Positions 25,640 through 38,185 of a stretch of 64,000 nt of DNA are shown in pieces. The notes under the pieces are model-generated. The model worked only from the letters and a program-made list of their open reading frames with translations, was not told the origin of the DNA and ran no database searches. A program made the translations under genes and the position numbers. Position 1 is the stretch's first letter. Each line of letters begins with the position of its first letter. This DNA comes from Lethocerus indicus (Eukaryota > Arthropoda > Insecta > Hemiptera > Belostomatidae): NCBI GenBank assembly GCA_019843655.1, contig JACDQD010000002.1, forward strand, positions 1,374,585-1,438,584. The letters are read 5' to 3'.

Positions 25640-28600
25640 TGAAAACCAACAGGTAGTTAAAGGTTAGAAGGGCGAGAGCCACCCTAGCTGGCTTTTATTA
25701 GAAGGGCCGGGGGGGGGGGGGTGGCTAGGCCCAATTGTAGGGTCAACTCGTGGCGGATTAGGGCCCTTGTCGTTGGGGCCGCTGCAGGTATTGCACCATT
25801 CCCCTTTGGCACAGTCACCGCCCCCCAAACGGGACTTAATACTTTAGGATGTTTAAGGGCAGTAGAGTACCTTTTTTTATTTCACGCTATATAAGAGAGA
25901 ACGTGCAGGACCTGCTAACGGGCGCAGACACAGTTTACCTGTCCTACTGACCCTGCTCTTATTGTGGGACCGGATATTCACCCTAAGCTCGAACGGGAAA
26001 TATAACGGGCAGTTTCTATTCTTCCGACAATCCGACAGGGTTCAAATAGATAATTCGGCAGAGTGAAAGGGTACATTGTCACCGTGTGTCACTATTAGAA
26101 GCTTGTGTATTGTAAAATTCAACGCGGACATTTAAGGCGTACCATTCGAAGTAATATTGATGGAAATATACACGTAGGCGTCAGAATGAACTTTGACTTC
26201 CGCGCTCTTCGGCGCTTTCAAGACTTAATTACCACTTACGTACACCCATTAGCCATCACGCCTGATGAGGTAAAATATTCACTCGAACGATCCTTCCGTC
26301 TCAACTCACCTGGAAAAAAAAATTAAATCGATTAGGGGATTGACAACTAGACGTTCATTTATGTTAGTGAATATTGCCGACCTTTATTATAGATCAGAGC
26401 TGGGCAACCTCCATCGAACATACTGTACATGCACAGGACTCGGACTTAATTTACTGATTTCCTGCAGAAGAGTAACCTTCTTAAGAAATTCTAGGGCACC
26501 TAGATTCCGATGAATGAACCTTGATGATTAAGTATATAATCGACATTCCACATTAACCACGATATCCTGCGATTGGTTTAGAATTTAAACCTAGTACTTT
26601 TTAGTTTCTTCGATTTGAAATAGGACAATCATTGCTACAGAAAATAAAGGAGGGTTTTTTTTGAGGTATTGGTCTTCAAAGTTCCAGTCCGGTTTGTTTC
26701 ACTTCTTAATGGGATCGCTTCATCCTGGGGCCGGCCGAACTATCTGAGAAGCCCAAAGTGACAAAGCCAATTGAGGTTCTTCTTCGTCAAATGAGTGGAT
26801 GACTCGCCGGCCATTTTCTCCCGCTTTTCATCCCTTATTCCCCCCGCTCTCTGTCTCTCTCTCTCCCTCTCTCCCTCTCTTGTTTCACCCTTTTCTCAAA
26901 TCAAATCGGACTTGATACCGTAATGCGAGTTTGAAAACAAAGCGAACGGCGTTTGAAAACCGGGACTCTTTCTGACCATCGATGCCGGCTTCTCGCCGCA
27001 GTAAGTAACACAATATACGGGGGCTGTTTAATCTTTTCGGCTTTAACAGTTCCGACGAGTTGTTCTAACTCAAACGACGGTGCCCATTCCTTGAAACACT
27101 GTAGAGAAGAGGAGAAACTTATTAATTTTTGGTGAGCTTTAATAAGTTGGTGAGTCGATTCCATCTTTATGGCTATAATATTATGGAATATGTAAGCCTT
27201 TAAAATGCTGGTTTATACGATTTCAATCTTTTCATCCCGACCTATTGTGTACTCTACAAGGGGACCCACGGTACTTGACCCATCTACTACGGCTTAAAAA
27301 TTAATGTATTCATATATGTATAGTAAAGTTGAAGTGGAAGTTTCCCTCCGACCGGTCTATATATTTCCTTTCCTCAATTATGCGCGCTACCTGAGCAGCG
27401 TCATAAATACGGGCGGGCGGAAAGAGCATAAAAGCCGGGGGTGACGTTCGATTGGTGGTGGACGCCCCGGCCCCTGGTCATGAATTATCCGTCGGGGAGG
27501 ATTGAATAAAAGCGGTCACGCTACGGGCCCCGCGCCACTGCGAGGGGTGGCTTTTCTATCCGGGAAATGAAGTTTATTTATTTCGGGCGGCATAATTTAT
27601 CGCCGCTGGCGCACATTCGGTGGACCGAAAGCAGATTTTCGGGCGGATAAATTCGTCGAAGCGCCGGTCGCGTCTCATTTCCAGAAGCTGTTGGGTGTCT
27701 AAGGTCTTAGACCGAGCGGTAGAATAAGATGTGGAGTAGGACTGTCATGCAAATTATTTCCCAGCATATTTAGTATTCGTTATCGGACTCCGTATTTCGG
27801 AACAAGAAATCAGTAACGGCCGGCTTTCGCTTTTTCTCCGGCCTCGGGGCGCCGATTACCCGGGCAAATTCGTACATCGGCCCGACACTAAAAACAACCT
27901 CGGCGTGTTCATAATACAAAGTTGTTTATGCCTTAGTATAACTCTCGAACAATAACATGAATGCGTAGGGGGTTGCGGGTGGCGGGCCACATCTTATTGC
28001 CGCCAACTGTAAACTTTTTATATCCGGGCCGCGGGCCACCGGCCGAACACTTAAGGCCGGCTCGTATATATTTTATACCGTACCCGTACTCGGGTATGTT
28101 TTGCCGGGCAATTTTTTCCTTCTTCCCCTTTTTTTTTTTTGGTAGGGGAAAGGTGGCTTTGTTGGGCGACTGTCGGGGGAGGGGGCGGCCCGAAATAACA
28201 CGTTACGCCACAGGGGAACTCTAATTAAGCGGGTTCAGCGTACTACGGTCTGATACGCGCACCGGAAAAAGCACGTCGTCCGGGTTTTCGGAACAAAAAC
28301 AATTTCGGGCTCTGTACACCTGTGAAAATTAACTGACACATCCGTCCGTCACAAACCGGATTCGTAGGTAAAATATACGTCCACGCATTAGACCCACGTA
28401 TAGAAATATGAAATCTTTAGGCAATAAATGTGAATAAAGCCCAAATATGATTTTGGCGCTGAACTAATCTGACCCCTCCCCCACATTGCGGTTCACCAGC
28501 AGAAGCTTTCGCATTGATAATGGACGGCTTCCCTCGACAGAAAACCATAAGCCAATTGTCAAGAGATCGCTACTCTCATTGACACTCGTCGCATTTCTGG

Positions 28601-30901
28601 TTTTAATAATAGAGCTTTTCTTCCGAATTCTAAATCTGGGATGCATCCCTGTAACCACCTGTAGCGACTGCACTGTGGCACGGCCACAGTAGAAGGACTC
28701 TCTGGGCCGCCCCCCCCCCAGCCTTTCACAGAGTCTTCAGCCGATCGGCCCAGAAGAATCTGAGAGACCCAAATGTCTCTTCTTCGTTGCTACTTGGGCA
28801 AGTATCAGGCCGGGGAGACACCGGCTCTTTCCTCCTTAAGTCATCACCTTAGAGTCGGATGCCGAGAAATTGCGTCTCCGTAACCACCATTCTACTGTGG
28901 TCGAAACATCCATTTCAACAGATTCCGCACATTTTATCGATCACCAATTTTTTTGGCGGTCTACTTACGCTCGATACCAGTTCCGCTTCAGAATCCGGGC
29001 TGCATTATGGACGGCTATTGTTCTCGGATTTTCTTATAAATCGGCCACGATTTTTCCGCCAAACCGGTGGGGGGGGGGAAGCCGAACGGTTCGGTCTAGT
29101 TTTTTGGATCGTGCCCAAAATTCGAGTTCGATTTACTCCTCCGTTATTCATGCCAACGAGAACCGCCCCCGGCCCCCACAAAGCCGCTTTTCCTCCCCCA
29201 AACCGCGGACAACTCGTAACCCCGTAAGGGACGAATGGATGAGGGTTGGAGTTGGGAGGGGAGGGTTGCGCACACAAATGTAGGGATAAATTCGATAAAT
29301 GCTGGCCCTCGGAAGGGCTGAAAATAGGACGAGGTGGGAGGGGGTTGCCTCGCGGGGTCGCCGATTGTTTTCCCATAATAAATCAGGAATAGTCCACGTG
29401 GCCCTCCACCCCCGACCCTAAGGGCCGACTACTCGACTGTTGGTGCTAGTGATTACCCCCAATATCCCTTGCCCCCCCAGCACCCTCCCACTCCACAATT
29501 GCCCCTGCTAACATTACACCGAGGCAAATCTGATTTGCATGGGAGTTCTCGTCACGACACTCCACTGATTTATTTCGTCCCCCCACCCCCCCCCTCCACC
29601 CCACCATCAATTCAGCCAAGGCTATACATCGAACTCCACCTATTGGGAATATTGTTCTTTGAAAATTGGAACCCGTTTTTCCGTCGAGCGTACCCAAAGT
29701 GGGTTGTTTGGATCACAAAATATTTATCAGACCTCTGGACGTGACTTGGTAATATTAAAAATTACACGAGCTAAAGTGAACATACTACCTACAGATCCTC
29801 TGCAAATTAGGTACAGATCACGGCGGCTGAATTGTCCTTTGATTAAATTTCCATGATTTTGACTACTACTTTTTTTTCATAACTATTCCTCGCCTCCTCA
29901 CCACTGTCTATAGCATTTAGAGCTTACTATATAGTTAAAAAAATTATCAATCGCTCATTACGTGACTGGTGAACGACACTATAGTGAAAACTATAGATTA
30001 TTTCCCCGTTCAAATGGCCGAAGCGGAGCCTTACGAGAATGCGGCCAAATACCTTACTTGGGGGGCTCTGGCCTAATATCCGCGCGAATACATTCAACTA
30101 TTTGAAATATCTCAATACGTTCGCCATCGCCCTATCATGATTGGCCTAGGCCGCGAATATATTTTTAATAAGCGAGCGGCGATGTTAATATACGCACCGG
30201 GGAGGAGAAAATTTAATCCGCGCCCCGAGCACTTTTCTGATTCCCTAATTCAGCGTTGAAAAAAAATTTCAACGTTTCCCCCCAAACGTTTCCCTCGCTG
30301 GAGCAATATGAATCCGCATAAGTTCCATTTCCTCAGAATAATAAGGCTAAATAAAACGCTCCGCCCGGCCAAACTTATTCCGAGGAGTTAATTTATTCGG
30401 AGCCGGTTATAAATCCTAGGCTTTACATAATACACCGTTATTATTCTTTCTTTATCTTCTTAATTTATGAAAAAGGTGGTATAAGAAGAGAAAGTGTTTT
30501 TAATATTCCTTCGTGAGAAGCGGCGGGGGGGGGACTTATTTTAACTATTGCCCGCGGTCTGGGGCCCCGCGCATGGAGCTCAAAGTTGAAGAGATTCATT
30601 ACCGCTTCAATTGAGCTAAAACCACTAACGTGACCAGCAAACGAGGGCCGGTAATACGACAAGTATGTCTCAGAACATAGCGCCTGCAAATTATACACCT
30701 TTCAGTTTTATCCCAAGTTTTATGCCAAACAATGCAAGTTGAATAGTGAAAAATGTCTTTATTGTGTTGGCAATATCACCGAGGCTAAAAATGTGCAACG
30801 AAAATTTATCGAAATGCTAAAATAATAATTAATAAAAGAAATTATAAGAAATTAATCAGATAATGAACTCGTCCTTCTGATACTTGTGTTCCATGTACAA
30901 C

Positions 30902-31412
30902 AGTACTAGCTTAGGTTTGTGGTGTTTCTGTCTCCTCTCGCTGGTTTGGTCTTTTGCCAGACCGGTTTCGGCTGCTCGCCATCTTCAGTAGCGGTGTCAG
31001 TCACTGTCGGCACTTTGGATGTTTTTCGGGGCATCCTCACTGCACTGTGTCACTGTCACTTGTACTGTAAGGCGCTATATTTAAGGCGCTAATACTAAAA
31101 TGTAAGACAGACCTTTGTTGCGGGCTAGTATTAGGTGCGCCGTACAATTGAAACTAATAGTGTTTAAAATAACTCAAATATTAAAATATATTATTACTGA
31201 CCTTAGTAGACAGTACAGGTGACAGTGATAGTGCAGTGAGGATGCCCAGAAACATCCAAAGTGCCAAAAGTGATTAAAGCTACTGAATATGGCGAGCAGC
31301 CGAAATCGGTCTAGCAAAAGACCAAATCAGCGAGAGGAGACAGAAAAACCACAAACCTACGGTATTCCAACCCCTCGCAGACCACAAAACAGGTATGTTA
31401 AACTAGTACTAG
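30902..31412 (+). mobile_element. PLE-related foldback element, copy D (with central spacer)
   Basis: The body is 30914-31404, flanked by AGTACTAG (30902-30909 and 31405-31412), with similarity extending to 11 of 12 bases (AGTACTAGCTTA / AGTACTAGTTTA). The 5' arm starts GGTTTGTGGTGTTTCTGTC. The 3' arm ends CAGGTATGTTAAACT. The centre shares the AAGGCGCTA tandem and about 150 further bases with copy C, though D lacks a segment that C has (TGCTCATTAACTGGAATACA and adjoining bases). The 5' arm has an intact ribozyme-like motif on the minus strand. The 3' arm motif is mutated (CTGAATA, GAAATCGGTC). Confidence 0.88.
30956..30992 (-). ncRNA. Candidate hammerhead ribozyme, copy D 5' arm (antisense)
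   Basis: Minus strand: GCTA, CTGAAGA, T, GGC-GAGCA-GCC, GAA, ACCGGT, C, TGGC. It is identical in core to copy C, with one stem I base changed from A to G (TAGC to TGGC) in a way that keeps a T-G wobble pair. Same caveats as for copy B. Confidence 0.58.
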
Positions 31413-33932
31413 TTTATTTTTTTATAGCCGTGTTTGTAATTAAAAAATCTAAATAAATACGCCGGATATATATGAAAAACCGAAAGCGATTCGCTCTTTT
31501 GCGCCAAAAAGAAGGATGCGGCCTGCTTGTTTCTACTGCAATCAGTGGAAAAACCGGGCCAATCAACATTTTAAATTCGGAGCAAGGACGTTTATACCGC
31601 GAGCGAAACTTCGGGACGAACTTGAGTTAAGTCAAAACTAAAGTTTATAGAAGTAAGTGAAAAGGAGAAATGGGAGTGGAGTACAGTTGGTTAGAAGGAA
31701 TTCAAAAAAAAACAAAAAAAAACAGGAGAAAACGTCAATTTCGACAAGTTTCAACTTTCAAGTGGAAATCGATTCGATGAACTTTTTCCTGGGGGTCGAC
31801 CTCGCATCGGACATGAATAAAAAAATAGGGAGCGCCGTCGGCTTTAAGAGGCGACCAGACAGACCAAGATTGAAATCAAGCAGAAGCCGCCCACCGGCTT
31901 TCACGAATATTTTACAATGTCATTTGAGAATTTGAGACCGGCATAACAAATAGGTTGAGCACGAGAAACAGTTTCTAACAAATAACGCAGACAACGCACG
32001 TTTAAGACTACGGGAGAGAATATATGGCATTACAAATTTAATAATATTGAAAAACAACGAGAAATTACGGTAATATCCTTCGGAAGAAGAATTATGAAGT
32101 GTATTTATCTATTTTAATCGAATTCTGATGTCAATTCACGAAATGATAGGGGCACTAAACGCTTGCAAAAAAACTATGTCAGAAATTCTACAAATCTAAT
32201 TTTCAATTCTTCCAAAATCCGCAAGTAAAGCTGCAATTTGACCTTTGAACCTCCACTCTGATTGCGTCAAAATTATCTCCAACGAAATTTGTTTAAATAG
32301 AAATTTAGTAACGCGTCATTTTTTCATGATATTAACGATTTTATATGGTCGTTCCAGCCCTGGCCTAGAGTTCCGTAGAGACATTGAGGAGGAGAAATTA
32401 CGCTCAATACTTTGTTGCAATTCTGAATCGAGGGAAAGTGAATTTCGTATTCGTTTTTCGGAGGAATTTCACTATTATTTTTTATTCTTTAAGACAGAGC
32501 CAGTTTGATTGATGGCCTAATCGCCTAAAGTTGGATAAGTTTCTATTCAATTGTACAACTACATTTCGGTCGAAATTCCGAAAAAAATAAATGTCCCAGT
32601 CTCGGACATATCTTGGTTATAAATAGTGTGACGGTAGAGACGTGAAAATACGTCAGAAATACGTGCATGACCCCGTATCCGTCCAATTGATCGAACGACA
32701 TTGAGCTCCGGTCAACGTGCGACGCGCTCATTAGATATGCATTAGTATTATATGGGTATAATCGTATTCGTTCGAGGCCGCATAGAATATTCCGCGGTAG
32801 CGATCCGAGTATTTACTTATTCATCGGTGGTAATCAGTCACGTTGTGATTCACGGCGCGAATTCATTTGTTGTCGAGGGGTTGTGGGGGTGGGGTGGGGT
32901 GGGCAGCTGTTGATGACGCTACTTGTGTTTAATTCACTATTCATAATTAGCCATGAATAATTCAGCGGCGCTCGGTTTGCGACCAATTTAACCGGCAGCG
33001 GACTTAAAGCCGGCGCCTACCCCCGCCACCCCTCAAAACCCATTCAAATTCCGTTCAACGGTTGACCAAGAATTACAGCGGACGGTCAATTAACCAGCAC
33101 ATTACAGGGAGATAGCACATTGTATCGGCATTCATTAGAGGAAAATAAAGCCGTACGCGACGGCGAAATTACAATATAAACGAAATTCACAACACCTTCT
33201 TCATGTAACAGGTACAACGTGGACACACGCAATATTATTTATTAATTTTATAATATTTTAATACCATTTTTGAATTTTTCTTCGTTGATTATACGATGAA
33301 TTATCTACTGTTATGCCCTTTATATATTAAAACTTATAATTTCTGACACGCGAAGAAAATACTGAAAATAACTATAGAACATCGTTGAACATATTTCATT
33401 TTCCAATTCAACATAATTTGTTTCAAATATTCCATTACGTTGTAATTTCTAATTGTATAACGTGTTTCGCAACGATTACACGGAACGAAATTAATGAAAT
33501 GAATACATATATATTTATGTAAGCTGAACGTACGAAGTAAATTAATATAGCGGCTCTGAATATTACCTTTCCGGGAAATTTACACCGCGTTCATTCAAAA
33601 CAGCGGGATTTTACTTCAATAATATATATATATCACGTCCGGTCGCGTTAACATTCCTGGAAGCCTCCATTAAGAAGTAATTTAACTGAAAATAGATTGG
33701 GGAGGGAATGGAACAGAACAACACGCGATCTTCCAATACCTAATGGAATTTGTCCATATAATGATATATACTTCGGGTGTCAACGACACGAAATTCATTA
33801 TTTTTAAACTTTATACACCGCACAGAAGAGAATCGCCTTATTTCGTCGCACTACGAATAATCGGCAAAATAGTATCGTACGTGTACAGACGACATTCGGA
33901 AACAAAATAAAAATTTCAAAACGTTGGTATAT
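31413..33932. other. Non-coding stretch, nothing recognised
   Basis: AT-rich with a G-rich tract at about 32876-32902. No gene or mobile element was recognised. Confidence 0.55.
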
Positions 33933-34040
33933 GGACAATATACAATTGCACGAACGCATGCATTTTAATTATCACCCCTGAGTTAATGAAAACACTTCTT
34001 CGACAATTTTTTACGTATTAAAGTAGAGCCACTCATTATT
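33933..34040. repeat. Duplicated 108-bp non-coding segment, copy 1
   Basis: Starts GGACAATATACAATTGCACG and ends GAGCCACTCATTATT. It is nearly identical to 44372-44486: one substitution in the first about 65 bases, then a small indel (GACAATTTTTTACG here against GAATCAAATTTGCAATTTAC there), then identity to the end. It has no coding potential and no terminal inverted repeat. TTGGTATAT and TTGGTAATAT just outside the two ends could be an imperfect target duplication. Confidence 0.85.
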
Positions 34041-34097
34041 GGTAATATCGAACTCCACAATTTTTTATAAAAGTAGACCGGTTTTGCCGTTTTGGCG

Positions 34098-34475
34098 TTT
34101 AAGCCGTCCTCGTGGGGATAGTGGGGATGGGTAAGGGAGGAAAGGGACTGAACAGGAGTGGATTGGTATGAGGAGGAGAATGGGGCGGGAGTGGAACTTC
34201 GGGAACCGGTATTTTGTGACTTCGTCGACTGTCGGGGTATGTTGAGGTCACGGTGGATTGTCTGGTTGGAAACATACCCCCGGGGGGAGCATTAAGGATG
34301 GTGCGAAGGACTTTTGACTGAAATCTCTGCATCTCTGGAACCCCACAGCTCTATACCGTATGTCCGTATCGCTCTGTATATCGTCAGTTTGTTACTTAAG
34401 GTCAATTTCGATGTCCGTTTTAGTAACGGCCTTAAGAGTCCAAATTTTCTGTTCAAGTCGATTCTTTTGAGTCGG
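34098..34475 (-). mobile_element. Jockey-like LINE copy c (3' end truncated)
   Basis: On the minus strand it reads KRIDLNRKF, then TLKAVTKTDIEID-like DNA corresponding to LLKRTSKLTSSNKLT, then MQRFQSKVLRTILNAPPGGM, and then a frameshifted match to QTIHHDLNIPTVDEVTKS. It has lost the 3' untranslated end seen in copies b and f. Its outer part matches copy d around the CCACTATGCCCCCACCAGGA segment. No poly-A or target duplication was seen. It begins 58 bp after the duplicated segment at 33933-34040. Confidence 0.85.
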
Positions 34476-35787
34476 CTGTGCCGTCTAACTAAATTTTATT
34501 TTCTGTATTACAGACGAACGGTCACCGTCGTACACACATTCCTTCCGTGGAACATTCGATTCCTTCTCATTTTTTAGGTATAAGGCGGGGTTGTGCAATT
34601 CGGTTAATGGTGGGACTAATGCATTTTTCGTGATTGTGTAATTAAGCGGGGATTATAATAGCGGTGGATATCAATGAGGGAACGGGGTATATACGAGGGT
34701 GTTATTGAGGCGAAACTGACAGAAAAATTGATGATAATGGTGTAGGGGTGTGACATCCTCCAGGGGGGGGGCGAGCGTTGTTGCCTATCGATTGTAGTCG
34801 AGTGTTGCCCTCTTTCTCCCGTTTTCGGGGGATTCCTTGACCTCTGATACACCCCCCCCCCTACCCTTTTCGACCTTCGGGACAGACTTATTTCTGCCTC
34901 AAACTGCCTCGAAATCGCGGCCGAAAACGATGATACTTAAACCTGTTTTATCATATCGATAAACCCTCTTTATTAACGATGATTCCCGGGGAAGAAAGCA
35001 AAAAACAATCCAGGAATCCAGGATTGAAGAAGAGCGAATTAGTTCAGAATTCGTGCCGGCCAGAAAAGGGAAGGAGGACCTAAAAAACTGGGGAAAATAT
35101 TCCTCAATGTGTACATTACAATTAGACGGATTGACTCAAGGTGAACCATCTCAAGAGCGTAGAGAATTCAACCTACAATTGAGTCAACACTAACTAATGT
35201 TTCGAGCCATCCATGGAACTACCCTGGTCGTTATGCGGCAATGAAGGAGACTAGTGGAGGGTGAGTCTTTTTTTTACATTGGGCTTAATTAAAAATTGAA
35301 TATTTCAACGGGAGGAACTGTATAATATGATGTCGCCAGTAGGAAGAGAGCATGCACCGAAATATAAAGGGGATGACCGATCATTGTGACCGATCTAATA
35401 TAGACGTATAAACCGTATTCTCCTCCGAATATTTCCAGCCAGCTGTGGGGCATTCCGTGTGTGAGTTTCGCCTCTGCCGAAATTCGATACGCCATCAATT
35501 TCTCATTGTCGTGGACAGAGGGCCGTTCGAGAACCTCTACCGTCGGGGAGAGAGATGGGGGTGCCCGGGTGCTAGCCCTGGCGACGGTGCCGGTACCGGG
35601 TGCTCCTCCGCACGCCGCTGTCACGCCCAGAGCTCGGCAACACACTCCACTCCAACTCCCGGTATTTATTGAATTTCTAGATCTTGGCCCCAGAGGACGT
35701 CTGCCCAGCCCGAAACGCGAATGTACACTTCACACACTGGATATACGTTTCGCCATTTCGAAGCAGTAAAACAGTGATATATATATA
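34476..35787. other. Non-coding stretch, nothing recognised
   Basis: Includes C-runs near 34853-34861. The overlapping frames on both strands at 35289-35769 (up to 118 codons) have no recognisable domain. Confidence 0.5.
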
Positions 35788-35998
35788 TATTGGGTCGGCA
35801 ACTAAGTCATTGAGGGTTTCGTCGCTAGATGGAGATGGCGTTATTCGTATTTTTACGCATTATTATACGCATTATATATAGTCTGAAATGTTTATTACAT
35901 GCCAACTATTCGTCATGCGTAACAAACAATGCGCGACATAAGGGTGCAAACACCCATAGATGAGAATAATCCGCAATTATTTAGTTGCCAACCCTATA
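35788..35998 (+). mobile_element. Mini-mariner (about 207 bp), subfamily 3
   Basis: The body is 35790-35996 between TA dinucleotides. The left end is TTGGGTCGGCAACTAAGTCA. The right end on the opposite strand is TAGGGTTGGCAACTAAATAA. The ends resemble mariner terminal repeats but differ from subfamily 2 (GGCAAC rather than GACAAC). The interior holds no transposase motif beyond a stretch shared with the fragment at 42971-43032. It was inserted in or next to a TA run. Confidence 0.75.
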
Positions 35999-37452
35999 TA
36001 TATATATCGGAAAATATAAATCAATTCATGCTGCTAGAAGTAGAGCAGCAACATTCTTATTATTTATATTATTCAATGTACACATTTACTATTATTATTT
36101 ATCTATTAAAATTATAGATAATAACAATAATAGCAATAGTTATTGTTATCGGGCAACTCCAAGGGACGTGTCCGTTGTACCACGAGCAATCCGAGTATAT
36201 AATATAAAAATGTATTGTTGTATTTCTTATATATTATGATGTAATGATCCACCACGGACCGATGCCGGGGATCATCTGAACGTATGGAAATATATTCAAA
36301 TATTTGAAAAAATTTCAGAAACCTTATAATTACTTTTCCTAAACACCGCGACTTATGTTTTAATGTATGCCTCTCCAGTGTTTCTCGGTTAGTGTTATAC
36401 TTATTTCAATCTTCTGTTCGTATATTCCTGGTAAGCAATAGAAAGGGCATTTCGGGTGGGGGTGGGTAAATAATTGTACGAACTGAGTGTATTATAAACG
36501 GAAAAGTCCCTGAGGAGTGCTCGGGATGCAAAACGGGGGCGGGAAGGAAGCGCAAACAGGTGCAGGCAAGCTCGACTGTTTGGGTCGCCGCGGTGCTCGA
36601 GGGCTTTATGGGTGGACGGGGGTGGCGACCGGGGAAATATTAAGCGGCCCTTTAGAGTTGGAAAGAGAGCCACGATTTAATTGACCGGCAGAGGATACTG
36701 CGTGCCCGGGATCGTTAAATCTGATATATGGGGCGGGGTTGAGGGTAGTTCGGCGGGGGCGGGGGGGTTGCTCCGTGGAGCGGTAGGTACGGCCAGAAGA
36801 GACACAGGGCTCCTCCTCCTCCTCCTCCTCCTCCTCCTCCTACTCCCCGGTGTATGATAGACACATATTGTTCGGGTAACGAGGTCCTCTGGGATAAAGT
36901 CTAACGAACCGTATCCTCCCCGCTTCCAATGCAAAGCCCCCACCCACCCCCGCCGCCCCGCCTTCTCTTCTGACTAAATCTCTCATTCTCCCTACAGCTC
37001 TCGTTTCTCCATTCTCTTTTCCCTCCGTCCGGCGGCCGCCCCGCCCACCGAATAAGGCAAATATCATAAGGGGGGGGGGCGGAAAGGGATAGGAAATAGT
37101 GTAAGAGGAGGGGGGATGGGGAGGCCCCACTTTGGCGCCAAAGGGTTTATTGTATTATTCCGCAACGCCAAATTCACATTTTCCGGTAATCGCCTTTCCA
37201 AATAGCGCCTTTTTTTAAGTGTCGAACTCTTCTAGAACGAAATTACGATTTACCGAAATACCGAACTGAAATTAAAAATGAATCAATAAATAATTCAATA
37301 AAGTTACTTAAAATTGGGAGTACTACAAAATAGACGAAAGGAAGAAAACATGTTTACCCTTCCAAGGACCCCCAAACATTTTCTATACCGATAAAGCACT
37401 ATTACAAATGCTTCACGTTCCCACATATTCGTGTATATATAAATTTCAGTTT
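35999..37452. other. Non-coding stretch with a TCC repeat and G/C-rich tracts
   Basis: Apart from the trinucleotide repeat listed next, it holds a G9 run near 37071-37079 and purine/pyrimidine-rich tracts. The minus-strand frames here read poly-arginine from the repeat and are not genes. Confidence 0.55.
36810..36841. repeat. (CTC)10 trinucleotide repeat
   Basis: About ten uninterrupted CTC/TCC units. On the minus strand this would translate as a run of arginine or glutamate depending on frame, but nothing suggests it is expressed. Confidence 0.95.
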
Positions 37453-37997
37453 ATGTATATAATTCCAGCAGAGTCGCTATCTTGGGCGACTCACGTGGAA
37501 TCCCCATACCCGACTCAAAAAATCGACTTGAACAGAAAATTTGAACTCTTAACGCCATTACTAAAACGGACATCGAAATTGACCTCAAGTAATAAACTGA
37601 CAGTTTACAAAGCGATACTCAAACCGACATGGACATACGGTATTGAGCTATGGAGTTCCAGAGATCCAGAGATTTCAGTCAAAAGTCCTTCGCACCATCC
37701 TTAATGCTCCCCACGGGTATGTTTCTAACCAGACAATCCACCATGACCTCAACATACCCCGACAGTCGACGAAGTCACAAAATCCCGGTTCCCGAAGTTC
37801 CACTCCCGCCTTTCTCCTCATCCACTCCTAATCCACTCTTTCAGTCCCTTTCCTCTCTTACCCATCCACTATGCCCCCACCAGGACGGCTTAAACACCAC
37901 CGGCCCAGAGAGATCACCTCGGACAGTAGTTAAATCGTGTCAAAAAGCGCCATAATTGGGTGGTTATTTTTATATTATTTAAAAAAAAATGTATATA
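37453..37997 (+). mobile_element. Jockey-like LINE copy d, 5'-truncated, with A-tail
   Basis: The body is 37462-37989, ending in A9, flanked by ATGTATATA (37453-37461 and 37989-37997). The repeat is short and AT-rich, so the target duplication is likely rather than certain. It encodes SLSWATHVESPYPTQKIDLN, RKFELLTPLLKRTSKL and KAILKPTWTYGIELWSS. It then loses the SKKSDIA segment by a small deletion and shifts frame through VLRTILNAPHGYVSNQTIHH and DLNIP. This is the longest 5' extent among the plus-strand copies. The 3' tail (GTGGTTATTTTTATATTATT) differs from the tails of copies b and f. Confidence 0.87.
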
Positions 37998-38125
37998 CAA
38001 ACTCTGGTGGAATATTTCGTAAGGTCGACTAATTAATCGCCAATTCGTTTAACTCCGTGAACATCAACGGGGGACAAGCAGGAGAAGGGTGGGAGGGTAG
38101 AGGGAGATAAAAAATAACAGGAGAG

Positions 38126-38128
<3 letters not shown>

Positions 38129-38182
<54 letters not shown>
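38129..38182. repeat. (GA)27 microsatellite
   Basis: An uninterrupted GA run of about 54 bp, the longest dinucleotide array in the window. Confidence 0.97.

Positions 38183-38185
<3 letters not shown>

Larger units (their letters stand above)
16122..30901. other. 14.8-kb stretch without recognised genes or transposons
   Basis: No supported exon, RNA gene or transposable element was found on either strand. It holds microsatellites and G-rich tracts (listed separately), poly-A/T and poly-C runs, and many TAATTA-type AT-rich motifs. Short frames (up to 145 codons at 20778-21215 on the minus strand and 137 codons at 28870-29283) overlap others on both strands and show no recognisable domain. It could be a large intron or a regulatory intergenic region. 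Old, diverged repeats below visual detection may be present. Confidence 0.5.

Noticed and set aside
28859..29376. Three overlapping frames of 122-137 codons
   Set aside because: All three overlap on both strands in a G/C-rich patch and none shows a domain or splice context. This is expected by chance in stop-poor GC-rich DNA.
36677..36943. Arginine-rich frame
   Set aside because: The arginine run is the translated (CTC)10 repeat. The rest is G/C-rich low-complexity sequence.
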